Part shown: piece after piece, positions 34,228 through 45,499 of the stretch
Position numbering within the stretch: the stretch's first letter is position 1
Layout: every line of letters begins with the position of its first letter
Assembly (NCBI GenBank): GCA_018398585.1
Contig: JAGTTD010000008.1
Location: 23,087,172 to 23,151,171 of the forward strand
Origin: Simmondsia chinensis
Taxonomy: Eukaryota; Streptophyta; Magnoliopsida; Caryophyllales; Simmondsiaceae
DNA length: 64,000 bases
Direction: 5' to 3'
Translations under genes and position numbers: made by a program
The notes under the pieces: generated by a model
Seen by the model: the letters and a program-made list of their open reading frames with translations, nothing else
What the model was told of the DNA's origin: nothing
Database searches by the model: none

Positions 34228-34949
34228 GTTATAAAAAATATTAATGGAACAGTCGACACACTCACGTAAAATTGTTGTAAAAATAGGCAGCAAAATATCT
34301 AAGGACAGTACTCAAAATAATACCGAAACTGGGGGAAGAGGGTAGAATACCGACAAGCAATTAGAACATTCAACGAAGGACAGAGTAATTGGAAAGATCT
34401 TACTGAAAATGATGATATCGCGCAGTGGTAAAGGCCACTGTCCTAAGACGATTTCGCCACTGCTCCGGTGCACATAGTATAACCGGCGGCCGTCCTCTAG
34501 CATTAATGTGATCCGGCTCTTAACGTGCACTCGTTAATTGCCGGGTATGAGTGCCTTGAACTTTGCCCAAATTTTAGGAGAGATAAACCGAGAGAGAGAG
34601 AGAGAGAGTATTTCTCTGGTTGTTATAGCAAATAGCATATATATAGTGTAGACAACGATAACAAGTATTAAACAAAAAACAGGTACAATGAATTCTAACG
34701 GGTATAAACAGTAACAAGCATTAAGTCATTGGCTGTAACGAATTCCAACAGCTATAAATGGTAACACGTATTAAGTCATCGATTGTAATGAATTCCAACA
34801 GCTATGAACCGACGTAATAATTTGAACGGCTATATTGTCATTTAATTTCCAACGGTCACAATTTTAATGACCCTAAACGACTAATAACGGTAAACGGCCG
34901 GTAAATAGGCACCGCTAGAATATTTTCCCATTGTATCATTTTTCCAATA
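34228..34949 (-). repeat. 5' LTR of the LARD-like element
   Basis: Pairs with 28701-29468. The last bases read ccaata instead of the expected caaca. A shorter (GA)n run lies at about 34590-34607. TATATATA near 34640-34650 is the probable promoter on the minus strand. Confidence 0.88.
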
Positions 34950-34954
34950 GATCT

Positions 34955-35157
34955 TGAAAGTAGGCTTTCCACCTAGCTCTAATTTGATGCCCTTCCACTA
35001 GCACCTGTCCATCTTCTCCTTTTATGCACTTTACTTGCTCCAAGTCCCTCTTATTCTTTTCTCTTGCTCTGGTGATCATGTACATATCCTTGGCACCCTC
35101 CTTGGTATCTAGCTTCTTGTAGAACTCCTCATATGCTCTTGATTGTGCCTCTCTGAC
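34955..35157 (-). pseudogene. RTE LINE coding part upstream of the LTR insertion
   Basis: Minus-strand reading gives AYEEFYKKLDTKEGAKDMYM, ERNKRDLEQVKCIKGEDG and VEGHQIRARWKAYFQDLF, the linker before the RT of RTE elements. It joins without a gap to 28696-28700 once the LTR element and its GATYT duplication are removed. The left TSD copy of the LINE (35158-35170) follows directly, so this is where reverse transcription stopped. Confidence 0.88.
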
Positions 35158-35170
35158 ATTTAGTGGACAT

Positions 35171-35346
35171 CAGTTTTACAAAATGGTATTCAAATGTTAT
35201 ATTGTCTAAAATTTTAAAAAAATTCATTAGATGAATAAATTACTTTATTTTTGCTAAACATATAATTAATGAGATGAATTTATACATAAAAATAAAAAGT
35301 AAAACAAAAACACGCACGGACTAATCGTGTCGCCCGCTGATCGGGT

Positions 35347-35377
<31 letters not shown>

Positions 35378-35968
35378 CGGTGTGCTTTGGAATGGGCCAA
35401 CTAGCAGGCGATAGGACGTCGTAATAGGGGTAATTTGTGTCTATTGACACGGACCAATCCTGGGGTGACACGTGGTATTGACTTGGTTTTTAAACTTTCA
35501 ATTAAAAAATCAAATATTTTACAGTTGTGATAAATCTCATTTATGTATTTCAATTTTATTTTTGAAAGGGATTTTTATCTATAGAAGAATCACATCTCTT
35601 CAGTTGTTTGGTAGGGAAGAAAAATTTTTATTTTTGTTTTATTTGAGAAAAAGCTTCTCAAAAAACTTTAATATTTATGTGCCTACACATCCGATGATTT
35701 AAGCAATTGAAGGGAAGGTCTCAGTAGTGTTGTCTTTCCTCTGGAGTTATGCTGCGGTCTACATACAGGTATTATATTTGTAATTTTTTTTTATAATTCG
35801 TATATATATTCGTGTTCTTGTTATGTCCATTGTTGCCATGCATTATCTTGAATATATTACATTAGACACTTTATTGATTTGAAATTTAGAATTTTAAATT
35901 ACATATCCACTGTGTTTGTTTTGATTATTTAAGGAAATTTAAATTTTTGAAATTTATGTTTTCCAACA
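35171..35968 (+). repeat. 5' LTR of plus-strand Copia family A, second part
   Basis: Continues the LTR after the RTE LINE. It holds 'gtgacacgtgg' and 'ggccaactagcaggcgat' blocks shared with the minus-strand family A LTRs and ends ccaaca directly before the primer site. A C28 run lies at 35347-35374. Confidence 0.82.
35347..35374. repeat. C28 homopolymer
   Basis: Within the LTR, between gcccgctgatcgggt and aatcggtgtgc. Real length uncertain. It lies in the equivalent of a GC-rich LTR block and is not seen in the related LTRs at 3300 and 9900. Confidence 0.9.
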
Positions 35969-35970
35969 AT

Positions 35971-35983
35971 TGGTATGAGAGTC
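35971..35983 (+). other. Primer-binding site of plus-strand Copia family A
   Basis: tggtatgagagtc, two bases after the LTR end, differs from TGGTATCAGAGCC at two positions, consistent with age. Confidence 0.82.
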
Positions 35984-36889
35984 AGTCTCTGATTATATTC
36001 ATAATGTGCATGAGGTCAACATCAGACATAATTGAGAAAGTGAATAGAATTACAAAACCTTGATGATATCATTTTAAAGAAAAATAAAGTGGGAAAACTC
36101 TTTTTGAATGAGTTCATATAAATTTAATATTTGATCATTTGAATTTTAAAATATTTAAAATTGCAAATGATTGTATTAACTTAATCAGTGGTATTGTATG
36201 TCTAGAATACATTAAAAAAAAAAAAAAAATCCGATTTTCAATATTTAAATAATCTTAGATGTATAAATATTGTGATTGTTATTGTCTAATGAGATTGGAA
36301 TAAATTGTATTGATCTAATATGATTAAGATCAATGGATTAAAATTTTTTTTCTTTTTAACAAATGAAGAAAACGTTTATGCACCTTTGCTAATGTCAGCA
36401 ACTGATGTTAGAAATTGAAAAAAATTTATTTTTTGGAATGAGATTCTTAAAGGGATGGATAAAAAATTTTCAAAAAGTATTTAGAAATTAATTTAATTTT
36501 CCAATAATTTTTCAAAGGCCTTATATAATATTATCTAAAATAGTTTGAAAACATGGTACTTATTAAATTTTATTCATATGTTTAATATTATTTAAATGAG
36601 TTAACTGTTATATATGATGTGAATAAAGTTAAAATACCATTTAAATATGCAACTTTATAAAATATTTGATTTTATTGAGTAAGAGAATTTTTCAAATAGA
36701 TCTAATAGTTGAATCATTTAAAAGAAATTTTTTGACAAAATGTCCAACAAGATTAGATTTGTGTAGGTGTGATAATTAAAAGAACCTAATATGATTAGGA
36801 TATTATTTAATTGTTAAATAAAAATTTGAAATACGATTCTAACAATGATTATGAGATAATGAAATGTAAAAGAGGTATCTACCAATTTA

Positions 36890-37790
36890 GAAAATTCAAA
36901 TGGGAGTGAGGTTCAGAAGTTGAGTCCTCACAACCTCCATCACTTGTCTTACAATATAGTGGATAGCCGCTACTCCCCGAGGAGGCCGTTTGTTTACAGA
37001 ATGCAGGGTTAGACTTCTTTAGGATAGATAGCGGTATAGGAAAAACAGATGCGACCATGCTTCCGTGGAGTATTGTGTCAACTTGTGCCAATGTCTAAGT
37101 GATGGTATACACTTGGGAGAACTGTGATACTATCATAGAGGACAATGTACGAACGGTAAGTTAATTATTTTTCGGAAACATATTATTTGAGAATAGTTCT
37201 CACCACACTTATAACTCGGTACAAACCTGGTGCTCGGGAGTAACGGGTTGATTGATTATGTCATTATTGCACACACGATGGCTAGGTGGATTCTATGCTT
37301 TGTTTGTACGTTAAAATTATTTTAAAAGAGTTCATGAAACTCAAAACATCAAGTGGTAGCAAGCTTCTATGAATGAATGCTCATGGCGTCCGTTATCGGT
37401 GTAGTAGTATAGTAGGAGGGCTCTACTCCTTGAGGACGGTGTTCATTTGCAGAGTACAAAGTTATACTTCTTTGAAATAGACTGAAATGCAGGAAGATGG
37501 GTACGACCACGCCGATATGGAGTACTTCATGGACTTGTATAAATGCCTAGGTAGCAGTGTACGCTTGACTAGGGTGCAATGTTAGCCTTCCCGAGGAGCT
37601 TTGTCGCATGACCGTAGGGGCTAAATGAACTGTGTTGTGTTAATTATATTTAGTAAAAGTTTAGTAGAAAACATATTAATTGAAAAATGTTCTCATCCTA
37701 TTGATATCTCGATTCGGCCCTACCACCATGGAGTGTTGGGTAGTTTGGTTGGGTCACCACAGCAAACATATAGGTATGGGATTTTGAAAT
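36890..37790 (+). repeat. Duplicated leader block of Copia family A
   Basis: Two diverged copies with a period of about 453 bp. 'tactccccgaggaggccgttt' at 36971 corresponds to 'tactccttgaggacggtgtt' at 37424. Each is followed by 'gttagacttctttagga'-type and 'gcgaccatgc'-type words. The minus-strand relative has a single such block at 7100-7500. The stretches between the primer site and the first block (36000-36880) are AT-rich with 'attgatctaatatgattaagatcaatgg'-like palindromes. Confidence 0.7.
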
Positions 37791-38259
37791 TCATACTTCG
37801 AATGTTTGTGAAAAATTAAGAAAATGTATCTACATATGTTGAGTGACTTGTTTTCAATTTACTTTTGGGACCTTCGTTTTTTAATGATGCAATTTAATCA
37901 AGACTAATGCATACTATTTGATTGTCATGTTATGCTCGCGAGAAAAGAATTGATATGTCATAACATACAAAGACCATTATTCTATGCTCAGAGTTCTCCA
38001 GTTTGCTGCTAGTATTTCTGCTAAGCAGAAACAACGTTAGGAATTGGACTAATGAGTTAGTCAGATGCAAGACTCGGACATTAGATGTCAAATGTGTTTC
38101 AGTACTAGATACTTGAAAATGTCAACTATACAAGTGATGCTCATACATTGAAAAGAAATGTTTCGTGAGCTGAAAACGATAGCATGAGAACAACTTATAA
38201 GAAAGATGATAGGCACTTGATTATGTTAAGAAAGTTTGATTCAAAAGCCTATCATAACG

Positions 38260-40129
38260 ATGATAGATTATTTAATTGGACTAGAATATTTGATTCAAAT
38301 ACTGATTGCCAATTTCAATAGGATATGATCCTGACTTACCTTTCAAGGTCCTTTTATTAGTTCAGTATATATACATTCGACTAGTCACAATTACTCATTG
38401 TTTGAACTAATGAAGGTACATTTTGAGAGAAAAGGTATTGTGAGAACTATGGGAAGGGTCCCTTTTTTTATAAGCATACATCTCATGGAACTAGGAACCT
38501 CTAAATGGTACAATAAAACATAAATCAAAATAGAAGTTCTTGACATTAGTATTTAAAAGGAATTATCTAGGTACTTCGCTACTATTGTTTTCAAGACTAG
38601 AAATCCAACATTACAAGGTATTTGATATCGTGCCCACTCTAGTCGTGATTTGTTGGTAGTCCACCATTGTCCTAATGTGTGGACTGCAAATCAAGTACTC
38701 ATAATTGCAAAGTGTTGTAGTGGCATATACCTAACCAGGATGTTTCAAATGACATGTTGTGTCCTTCACTTGGAGGTGGTACAATAGTTTCGGAAGGGGC
38801 ATCAAGAGATAGTGGTTCAAGTCAAGGAATATAGTCTTGATTTTGAATAACTATCTAAATGCATCGGTATCTCTATAAATTTGATTTTATTTTCTATTTG
38901 TTTTAAAATAGTACTTTTAGTTATTTTTTGATAAATAGATTGATCTTTATGTAAATAAGATCTTTATTTAAAAAGGAACATTGGTTGATAATTGACTAAA
39001 TTTAATCAAGACTGTGTTATTGGAAATTTAGTTGTCTAATGCAAGCTAGCCTGTGTAACCATGTAAAAGAAGAATTTTACCCATATAGCTTTTAAGTGGC
39101 ACTTCTTCTTAGGTCATATTAATCTAATATGATTCAAAAACTGTTTTGAGTTGGCTGCATTGGATTCAAAATGAAAACCAGTATGCAAATCATGTTTAAA
39201 TGAATGGTGACTGAAAGAGCCTTGACTATCATAAGAAAAAGAGCCATTAAGCTACTAGAACTAGTTCATAAAATGTTTATGGACTGATGAATGTTCAAGC
39301 AAGTGGAAGCTAAGAGTACTTCATCCAGTTTTATGGATGATGACTTAAGATGTTGATATGTATATACCTATGAAGATTAAAGTCTAGATCATTTGAAAAG
39401 TTCAAAGATTTTAAGACTAAAGTTTGGATCAACAAGGTAAAGATATCAATTCATTTTGATTTGATTGAAGTGGTGGCTTTCAGGCGACTTCTTATTTTCC
39501 CTCATTGGAAAATGTTGTAGAAAGTATCAATAATGTGTTGTTGAAATATGGTTTGATTCATATGATGAGTGACATGTACATATCAAAAGGTTTGTTACAT
39601 AAGAGGTTTTAGAAATAAATTAGTAATTAGCTTGTGTTAGATAAAATGACAATTTGAGATATTAAAGATTAGAAGTATGATGCAACTAAGTGTTTGTTTG
39701 ATGTATTTGATACATCCTGAGCCAGTGTTAATGCTTCACTTAGTACACAAGAGCCTTGGTACAGTGGAAGGAATGTCAAGACACCTAATAGATTCATGTC
39801 TTCAGCCTTAACGTCAAACATGATAATGAATCTGATCCTCTAGGCTGCAATGAAGGTCTTAGAAATAAAAATGCAGACCAATAGATCAGAACAATTAGTG
39901 TTAAGTTAGAATAAACGTATTTTGACTAGGCTTGGGATCTTGTAGAGGCGTCAAAATGCATTAGTCCAGTAGATTTGATTTAAATGGGTCTACAAGAGCA
40001 AATAGAGGAGTGGACATGAAGTTAAAAACCTTTAATAAAAAGCTGCATCGAAAGCAATTGGTTATACGCTAAAGGAGGGAATCATCCTTGACAGAACCTT
40101 CTAGCCAGATGCTATGCTTATGTTCGTAA
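38260..40129 (+). pseudogene. Family A Copia gag-pol remnants, 5' part
   Basis: Traces of gag near 38320-38450 (MILTYLSRSF-type words), pre-integrase near 39095 (WHFFLGHINL), a CKSCL word near 39190, integrase pieces (GLMNVQASGS-type, EYFIQFYG) at 39270-39340, and the RT start near 39750-40120 with NVKTPNRF, AWDLVEA and a damaged lysine-rich box. All are spread over frames with many stops. The remnant ends where a second Copia element is inserted, and the RT resumes at 45500. Confidence 0.75.
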
Positions 40130-40310
40130 TATTAGAAGTATTCTAGACTATTCTTAGTGTAGCCTAGGGTTTAATACTATTACCATTGTACCCCTCGACT
40201 ATTATGAAACCTAAGGGCATTTGTGTCTTTTGCTTATACTGCTAGGCAATATATATGGCCTTTTGTACTCACTTTTATATTATTGAAGTCTCATTTGCTT
40301 CACCTTCACA
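40130..40310 (+). repeat. 5' LTR of short-LTR Copia
   Basis: tattagaagtattctaga to cttcaccttcaca, 181 bp, with a TATA-like aatatatatgg at about 40247-40257. The expected TG start reads TA in both LTRs. Confidence 0.95.
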
Positions 40311-40323
40311 TGGTATCAGAGCT
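40311..40323 (+). other. Primer-binding site of short-LTR Copia
   Basis: tggtatcagagct directly follows the LTR, the initiator Met-tRNA type. Confidence 0.93.
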
Positions 40324-40451
40324 CTGTCTCTGATTTATTTTTCTTTCTTTCTTGCTTCCGCTTCTCTTTCTTTTATTAATGCATTGTGTTGAATTTGAGT
40401 CTTTATTTCTTATTTTTTTCAAGTATTTTCATTTTAATCTGAATTTGTCAA

Positions 40452-41434
40452 TGGAAACTAACCCTAATCGATCCTATGCATGTGCCCTTCCCCCTCCCCT
40501 TCCTCTCATCCCCACGTCCCAGTGGCGCTAGTGGAGCTTGGTTCCCGTCATACTGGTGCCCCACCAGTCGTGTCTTGTGGCATCTCATTGGAGATTGTGC
40601 CCAACTCTCCCCATGTCGGTCCCACCATCTCCAAGGTTGTGCTTCCTTGGTCGGTCGATGCCGGTGTCACCATCTCTGGTACTCCGCCAACGATTGGGAG
40701 GCCAACAGTGAACCCGGTACTTAGTTTTGGCATCCCCTATTCTCTCCCCCTCCCTCTTCTCTCTTCCCTCCATTGCCCTTGATTTCGCCGGCCCTATTGT
40801 CGATGGCCCCATTGGAAGTGGAGGCACGGCTCCCCCCATCCCCCCAATTCACACTCGCTAGCTTCGGTGGTGGTGGGGCTTCCACCTCCCTTCCCCACTT
40901 AACCCTAACATGATAAACCCTAATGTGCAAAACCCTAATGCATATAATCCCCCTCCCTCTCCCGTTATTATTCCCCTATCTAATATTACTAGTATTGTAA
41001 AAATTAAACTTCAATCAATAACAGATTATCCCCCCTGGCGTGAGAAATTTAACATGCCTCTAATTGCACATCAACTACTAGGGTTTATAGATGGGTCTTA
41101 CCCTTGCCCTCCAACTCACATCTATCAAATAAATGGATCGACCTCCCCCAACCCCGATTATATCACATGGCTACGCACGGATCAAAGTCCTCAATCCTGT
41201 ATTACCGCGAACCTCTCTCGCCCTTTTCTCAACGACATTACACGCCACTCAAGCTCAACAGCCATATGGGATGCCCTTGCTAAGCGTTTTTGGGATCACT
41301 CCATGGCTAAAGAGTTTAATCTTCGTACCCAACTTATTAATCACCGTAAAGATGGAAAAATAATGGACGTTTACCTCTCTGAATTAAAATCAATCACAGA
41401 TGACCTAGCTACTATGGACTCCCTAGTCTCATAA
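40452..41434 (+). pseudogene. Short-LTR Copia gag
   Basis: A possible start at 40452 (METNPNRS) leads into a Pro-rich stretch. The open part 40910-41434 (174 codons) has the Copia gag pattern ITDYPPWREKFNMPL, FIDGSYPCP, ITWLRTDQS and AIWDALAKRFWDHSMAKEF, NLRTQLINHRKDGKIMDVYL. It ends in a stop before the C-terminal part continues in another frame at about 41450-41800. Gag would form the particle that packages the RNA. Confidence 0.82.
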
Positions 41435-41804
41435 TGAGAATTTCACCACTTTGCGATTTATGGCGTACCCCCTGAGGATACCGCTTTTGCTACTTTTCAC
41501 TCGTCAAACTTCAAAACAATATACATATGAAGAGTTAAAAATATCTCCAATTGATGAAGAGGCTGCTTTAAACCAATCTCAAGGACACACAACTCCCGAT
41601 CTAAGTCATGGCATGGTGGCTCATGCCCCCCCACCCACCCGGTTCCACTGGGTCCCAGCCCCAACAGGGTAGTCGTAACCAGTGTCAGGGACGCAATGGC
41701 AGAGGTGGTCCTGAGGGACCTCCTGCTACTGCCACACCCATGGTGGCCCACACCCACCCCCTACTCCGATACAACCTCCTTTTTGTCCTCCCCCTAACTC
41801 AAAT

Positions 41805-42284
41805 GTAGGTGTGTTCGGCCTTGGTTCCCAAAACTGTCAGATCTGCTCCCAATCTGGTCACACAGCTGTTGCTTATCCACATCAGTTTGATGGCACCTCC
41901 TACGTAGATCCTTCTCACTCTTTTGCTTCCATGATGATAGGAGAACCGCATGACTACAATTGCTATCCTGACTCCGGTGTTGCGAACTATATGACACCGA
42001 ATCCAAGCATTCTTGATAACCACCTTCTTTATTCTTGTGATAAAGGTGTTTTAGTAGGTAATGGGGCATTAATACCTGTGACACATGTAGGTTCTATTAT
42101 CCTCTGTACATCCCAAAACCTGCTAAAACTCCCTGACGTCATGCTTGTACCTAATCTCACAGATAATCTCCTCTTAATCAAACAACAATGTCGAGACAAT
42201 AATTATAGGGCCGAATTTAACTCTATTTTTTTTTTATGTCAAGGACAAGGCTATGGGGACATTGCTTCTACGAGTACTCCATGA
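41805..42284 (+). pseudogene. Short-LTR Copia zinc knuckle and protease
   Basis: CQICSQSGHTAVAYPHQF is a CCHC knuckle whose last Cys reads Tyr. The protease follows with CYPDSGVANYMTPNPSIL, where the D-S-G catalytic triplet is kept, and LPDVMLVPNLTDNLLLIKQ. The next part is in a different frame. Confidence 0.85.
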
Positions 42285-43314
42285 TGGGTCACTCTATAGT
42301 TTTTCAGCACATGACGTTGGCCTCATAGCTCGAGTCAGGAACGGAGAGTTGTGCCATCAGAGACAAGGTCATTTAGTTAGCACATTTCTTGGTGTTTTAT
42401 ATAAGAAACATTTTTTTTTTCTGCATGTTAATTTTATGACTAAATATTCCTCTTGTTACTTAGGAAAATCTAGGAAACTTCCCTTTGAACATGTAATTCA
42501 TAACACTGCTGTGCCTCTTTCTTTAACACATTCTGATGTTTGGCAGTCACCTATTTCATCTTCTTCGAATTATAAACAATATGTTCTCTTTATGGATAAT
42601 TTTTCACGTTTCACATGGCTCTACCCGATGCAGCGTAAATCTGATGTTTGCGAAATTTTTATCACTTTTAAAAATCTCGTTGAAAACCAATTTAATAGGA
42701 AAATTATAATTTTCCAAAGCGATGGTGGGGGTGAATTCGATCATCGGCACATGAATGCTCTCTGTCGGGATGTCGGAATTCATTTTCGCTTATCGTGTCC
42801 TCATACCCCGGAACAAAATAGGGTTCCAGAATGCAAGCATTGACATCTATCTAAAATGGCACGGGCACTTTTAATTCATACGAAATTACCTTATGGATTT
42901 TGGGATGACGCCTTTTGCACTGCGTGTTTTACAATTAACCGTCTCCTAACGCCAACTCTTTTGAATGGCTCTCCTTTCCAAAAACTTTTTCAATCTAACA
43001 CGGATTATAATGGATTTCGTATCTTTGTACACACATGCTATCCTCACATCACATCTCGTTCCCCTAATAAACTTGCCTCTCGCACTATCCCTTGCATTTT
43101 CTTAGGTTATGCTGCCCGGTATAAGGGGTATAGATGCTTTGACCCAAAACACAAACAAATGTATATAAACAGGCATGTAGTTTTTGATGAATCTCAATTC
43201 CCCTATCACGAACTAGTCGCCTCAAATATATTAGTCTATGGTGTCACACTTCACAACCCCGGTCCCCTTATGATTACCACTCCACTACAACTCGTCCCAA
43301 ATTCCCCCTACTAG
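42253..43314 (+). pseudogene. Short-LTR Copia integrase
   Basis: 42253-42843 has LCHQRQGHLVSTF (the H..LGH motif, with LG changed), a first catalytic Asp in THSDVWQSP, MDNFSRFTWLYPMQRKSD, the second Asp in FQSDGGGEF and the Glu in HTPEQNRVPECKH. After a stop at 42841 the frame continues 42856-43314 with RALLIHTKLPYGFWDDAF, TINRLLTPTLLNGSPF, and KLASRTIPCIFLGY, CFDPKHKQMYINRHVVFDE. The D-D-E set is present, but the stop would truncate it. Confidence 0.9.
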
Positions 43315-43633
43315 TGGACCAACACCCATCAACCGGGATCCCCGGGTCACGGAAATTGATAACCCCACCCCTGATATCGGACCTCCACCCAAATCGAGAG
43401 CAGTTGCAGCCCCCGACCCTACCACACCTGGCCTTATGACGTCCAACGTTGCCTCCCTGGCAGTTGCCTCTTCGGGCAACTCCTCACCCGAACAGCCCCC
43501 AGCAACACAAACCCCCACCCCTTTTCCCATGGCCCCTTAATCCACCGAGCCTGACCTTGGCCCGAAACTTGCCCATGGCCCGGGCCCCGACCGTGACTAA
43601 GGCCAACCTGTCCCTAGTCTCAACACCCATTCT

Positions 43634-44660
43634 ATGCAAACTAGACTTAAACAAGGAATCCGAAAAACCAAGTACCCCCTTTCCCTCTCGTCCATAAATG
43701 TTGTGAAGGAACCCACATGTTACTCACAAGCTAAGAAAAATCCACAATGGCAGGAAGCCATGCCGGATGAATTTAATGCGCTTATACTTAAAAACATTTG
43801 GGACTTAGTACTACGTGATCCCTCTAAAAACCTTGCAGTAGGTACATGGAAATTTAAAATTACGTATAAAGCAAATGGCTCTGTTGAATGGCTAAAGGCT
43901 CGCCTTGTGGCTTAAGAATTTCACCAACGTGAAGGCCTTGATTACAAAGAAACCTTTAGCCCTTTCATGAAACCCACAACCACACATTTCATTCTCTCTC
44001 TTGCGGTGACATACAACTAGCCAATCCAACCTTTAGCCCTTTCATGAAACCCACAACCACACATTTCATTCTCTCTCTTGCGGTGACATACAACTAGCCA
44101 ATCCGTCAGTTGGATGTCAAGAACACCTTCCTACATGGCTATCTTAAGGAAGAAGTTTATATGAAACAACCTTAAGGCTTCATGCATCCAAAATTGCCAA
44201 ATCATGTGTGTCACCTACGAAAAGCGTTGTATGGCCTCAAATAGGCAACAAGGGCATGGTTCTAATGGTTTAGTGCATTCTTACTCAGTCTTGGTTTCTT
44301 TTGTTGTCGTGCTGATCCTTCACTATTCTTTCAAAAATCCAAGTCTTACCTTATCTACCTACTCCTAATTGTTGATGACATCACCTCACAGGCAGACCCA
44401 GGCCATCTTACCACCTTGGTTGACTCTCTTTCAACCTAGTTTGCAAAGAAAGATCTTGGTCCACTTCATTTCTTCCTTGGCATTGACTCAAACCACATCA
44501 CCTCTTTCTCTCACAACACAAGTACACCATCAACCTGTTTACCAATCATGATCTCCATGAGGCCAAACCCATCAAGACCCTACTTCCCACATGAGCAAAC
44601 CTCTCCTTGACTGACGGGGACCTTCTAGGGGATCCTATTGACTATAGGATTGGTGGGAGC
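43634..44660 (+). pseudogene. Short-LTR Copia reverse transcriptase
   Basis: 43697-43915 gives VKEPTCYSQAKKNPQWQEAM and KNIWDLVLRD, then a stop just after AVGTWKFKIT and WLKARLVA. The palm continues as RQLDVKNTFLHGYLKEEVYM (first Asp) and HLRKALYGLK, and LLLIVDDIT for the YVDD box (Tyr changed to Ile, both Asp kept). A 77-bp tandem duplication lies between these and shifts the frame. Confidence 0.88.
43951..44104 (+). repeat. Perfect 77-bp tandem duplication in RT
   Basis: 43951-44027 and 44028-44104 are identical (aacctttagccctttcatga ... ctagccaatcc). 77 is not a multiple of three, so the reading frame is broken. The perfect identity points to a recent event relative to the LTR divergence, or to an assembly error. 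Confidence 0.95.
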
Positions 44661-44676
44661 CCTATAGTACCTGAAA

Positions 44677-45318
44677 ATGACCCATCCTGACATCTGTTAC
44701 GTCAATATGGTCTCACAATTCATGCATGCTCCACAGACTCCTCATTGGCAAGCCATCAAGCGCATCCTCCGATATCTCAAAGTCACTCCTGATCATGGCC
44801 TCTCCATCATTCCAGGTTGCGCTCCCAAAGCCACCGTATTTTCTGATGCCGACTGGGGTGGCTGCCCTGACGCACGCTGCTCCACCATGGGATATGCTCT
44901 CTACTTTGGTCCCAATCTTATCTCTAGGCGCGTGAAGAAACAGATCACTGTCTCTAAGTCCACAACCGAATCTTAGTATTGGGCCGCTGCTCAATTTGTT
45001 GCTGAAAGTGACTGGATCCTCTATCTCATGAGGGACCTCGGCCCAAGACATCCAGGTCCTATCACTGTCTGCTGTGACACCGCCACCGCATCCTACCTCA
45101 CCGCCAATCAAGTCTCAAATGATAGAAGCAATTATGTTGATGTAAACTATCACTATGTTCGGGAAAAAGTGCTTAAGGGTGACCTTCGTGTTGGCTACAC
45201 ACCTACGGCTAAGCAAGTGGCTGACATCTTCACAAGGGGCCTTCCTATCGACCACTTTCTTCAACACAAGACCAATCTTCGGGTGCTTCCCTCCGCTCAG
45301 ATTAAGGGGGCATATTAG
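44677..45318 (+). pseudogene. Short-LTR Copia RNase H
   Basis: 44677-44976 has MTHPDICYVNMVSQFMHAP, ILRYLK, ATVFSDADWGGCPDARCSTM and NLISRRVKKQITVSKSTTES followed by a stop. The frame resumes 45028-45318 with DTATASYLTANQVSNDRSNY and the C-terminus VADIFTRGLPIDHF. The catalytic DADWGG Asp is present; the Glu box is cut by the stop. Confidence 0.9.
45300..45312 (+). other. Polypurine tract of short-LTR Copia
   Basis: gattaagggggca lies directly before the 3' LTR start at 45313. Confidence 0.88.
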
Positions 45319-45494
45319 AAGTATTCTAGACTATTCTTAGTGTAGCCTAGGGCTTAATACTATTACCATTGTACCCCTTGACTATTATAAAGTCCAAGGG
45401 CTTTTATGTCTTTTGCTTATATTACTAGGCCTATATATATGGCCTCTTATACTCACTTTTATATTATTGAAGTCTCATTTGCTTCACCTTCACA
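45313..45494 (+). repeat. 3' LTR of short-LTR Copia
   Basis: Pairs with 40130-40310, followed by the cataa copy of the target duplication. Confidence 0.95.
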
Positions 45495-45499
45495 CATAA

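Larger units (their letters stand above)
28701..34949 (-). mobile_element. Non-coding LTR retrotransposon (LARD-like)
   Basis: LTRs at 28701-29468 and 34228-34949 with a 5-bp duplication gattt/gatct at 28696-28700 and 34950-34954. The sequence after the left LTR (attccccacaaagg) is a purine tract on the minus strand, giving the orientation. The 4.76-kb interior holds no gag, protease, RT or integrase motif in any frame, only scattered short ORFs. LTR elements with large non-coding interiors (LARDs) depend on proteins of a relative. A clear primer site could not be found next to the right LTR. The partner element is unknown. Confidence 0.88.
26741..35157 (-). mobile_element. RTE-type LINE, 5'-truncated, itself interrupted
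   Basis: The two LINE segments 26741-28700 and 34950-35157 are separated by an LTR element. The whole is flanked by a 13-bp duplication atttagtggacat at 26728-26740 and 35158-35170. On the minus strand the 3' end is (TTG)n (plus-strand acaacaacaacaacag), as in plant RTE elements. Coding sequence starts at the truncated end with REAQSRAYEEFYKKL. The endonuclease domain is missing, typical of incomplete target-primed reverse transcription. Confidence 0.9.
40130..45494 (+). mobile_element. Short-LTR Ty1/Copia retrotransposon, nested, defective
   Basis: LTRs of 181-182 bp at both ends, primer site and purine tract in place, and 5-bp duplication cgtaa (40125-40129) / cataa (45495-45499). The two LTRs differ at about 14 positions by my count (about 92% identical). 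The interior carries gag, protease, integrase, RT and RNase H in Copia order with several stops, a frameshift-causing 77-bp duplication and a damaged zinc knuckle. It lies inside the RT of the larger Copia, so it is younger than that element. Confidence 0.95.

Noticed and set aside
40476..40930. Overlapping ORFs upstream of the short-LTR Copia gag
   Set aside because: Pro/Ser-rich frames in the C-rich 5' part of gag; only the frame continuing into the gag core is meaningful.
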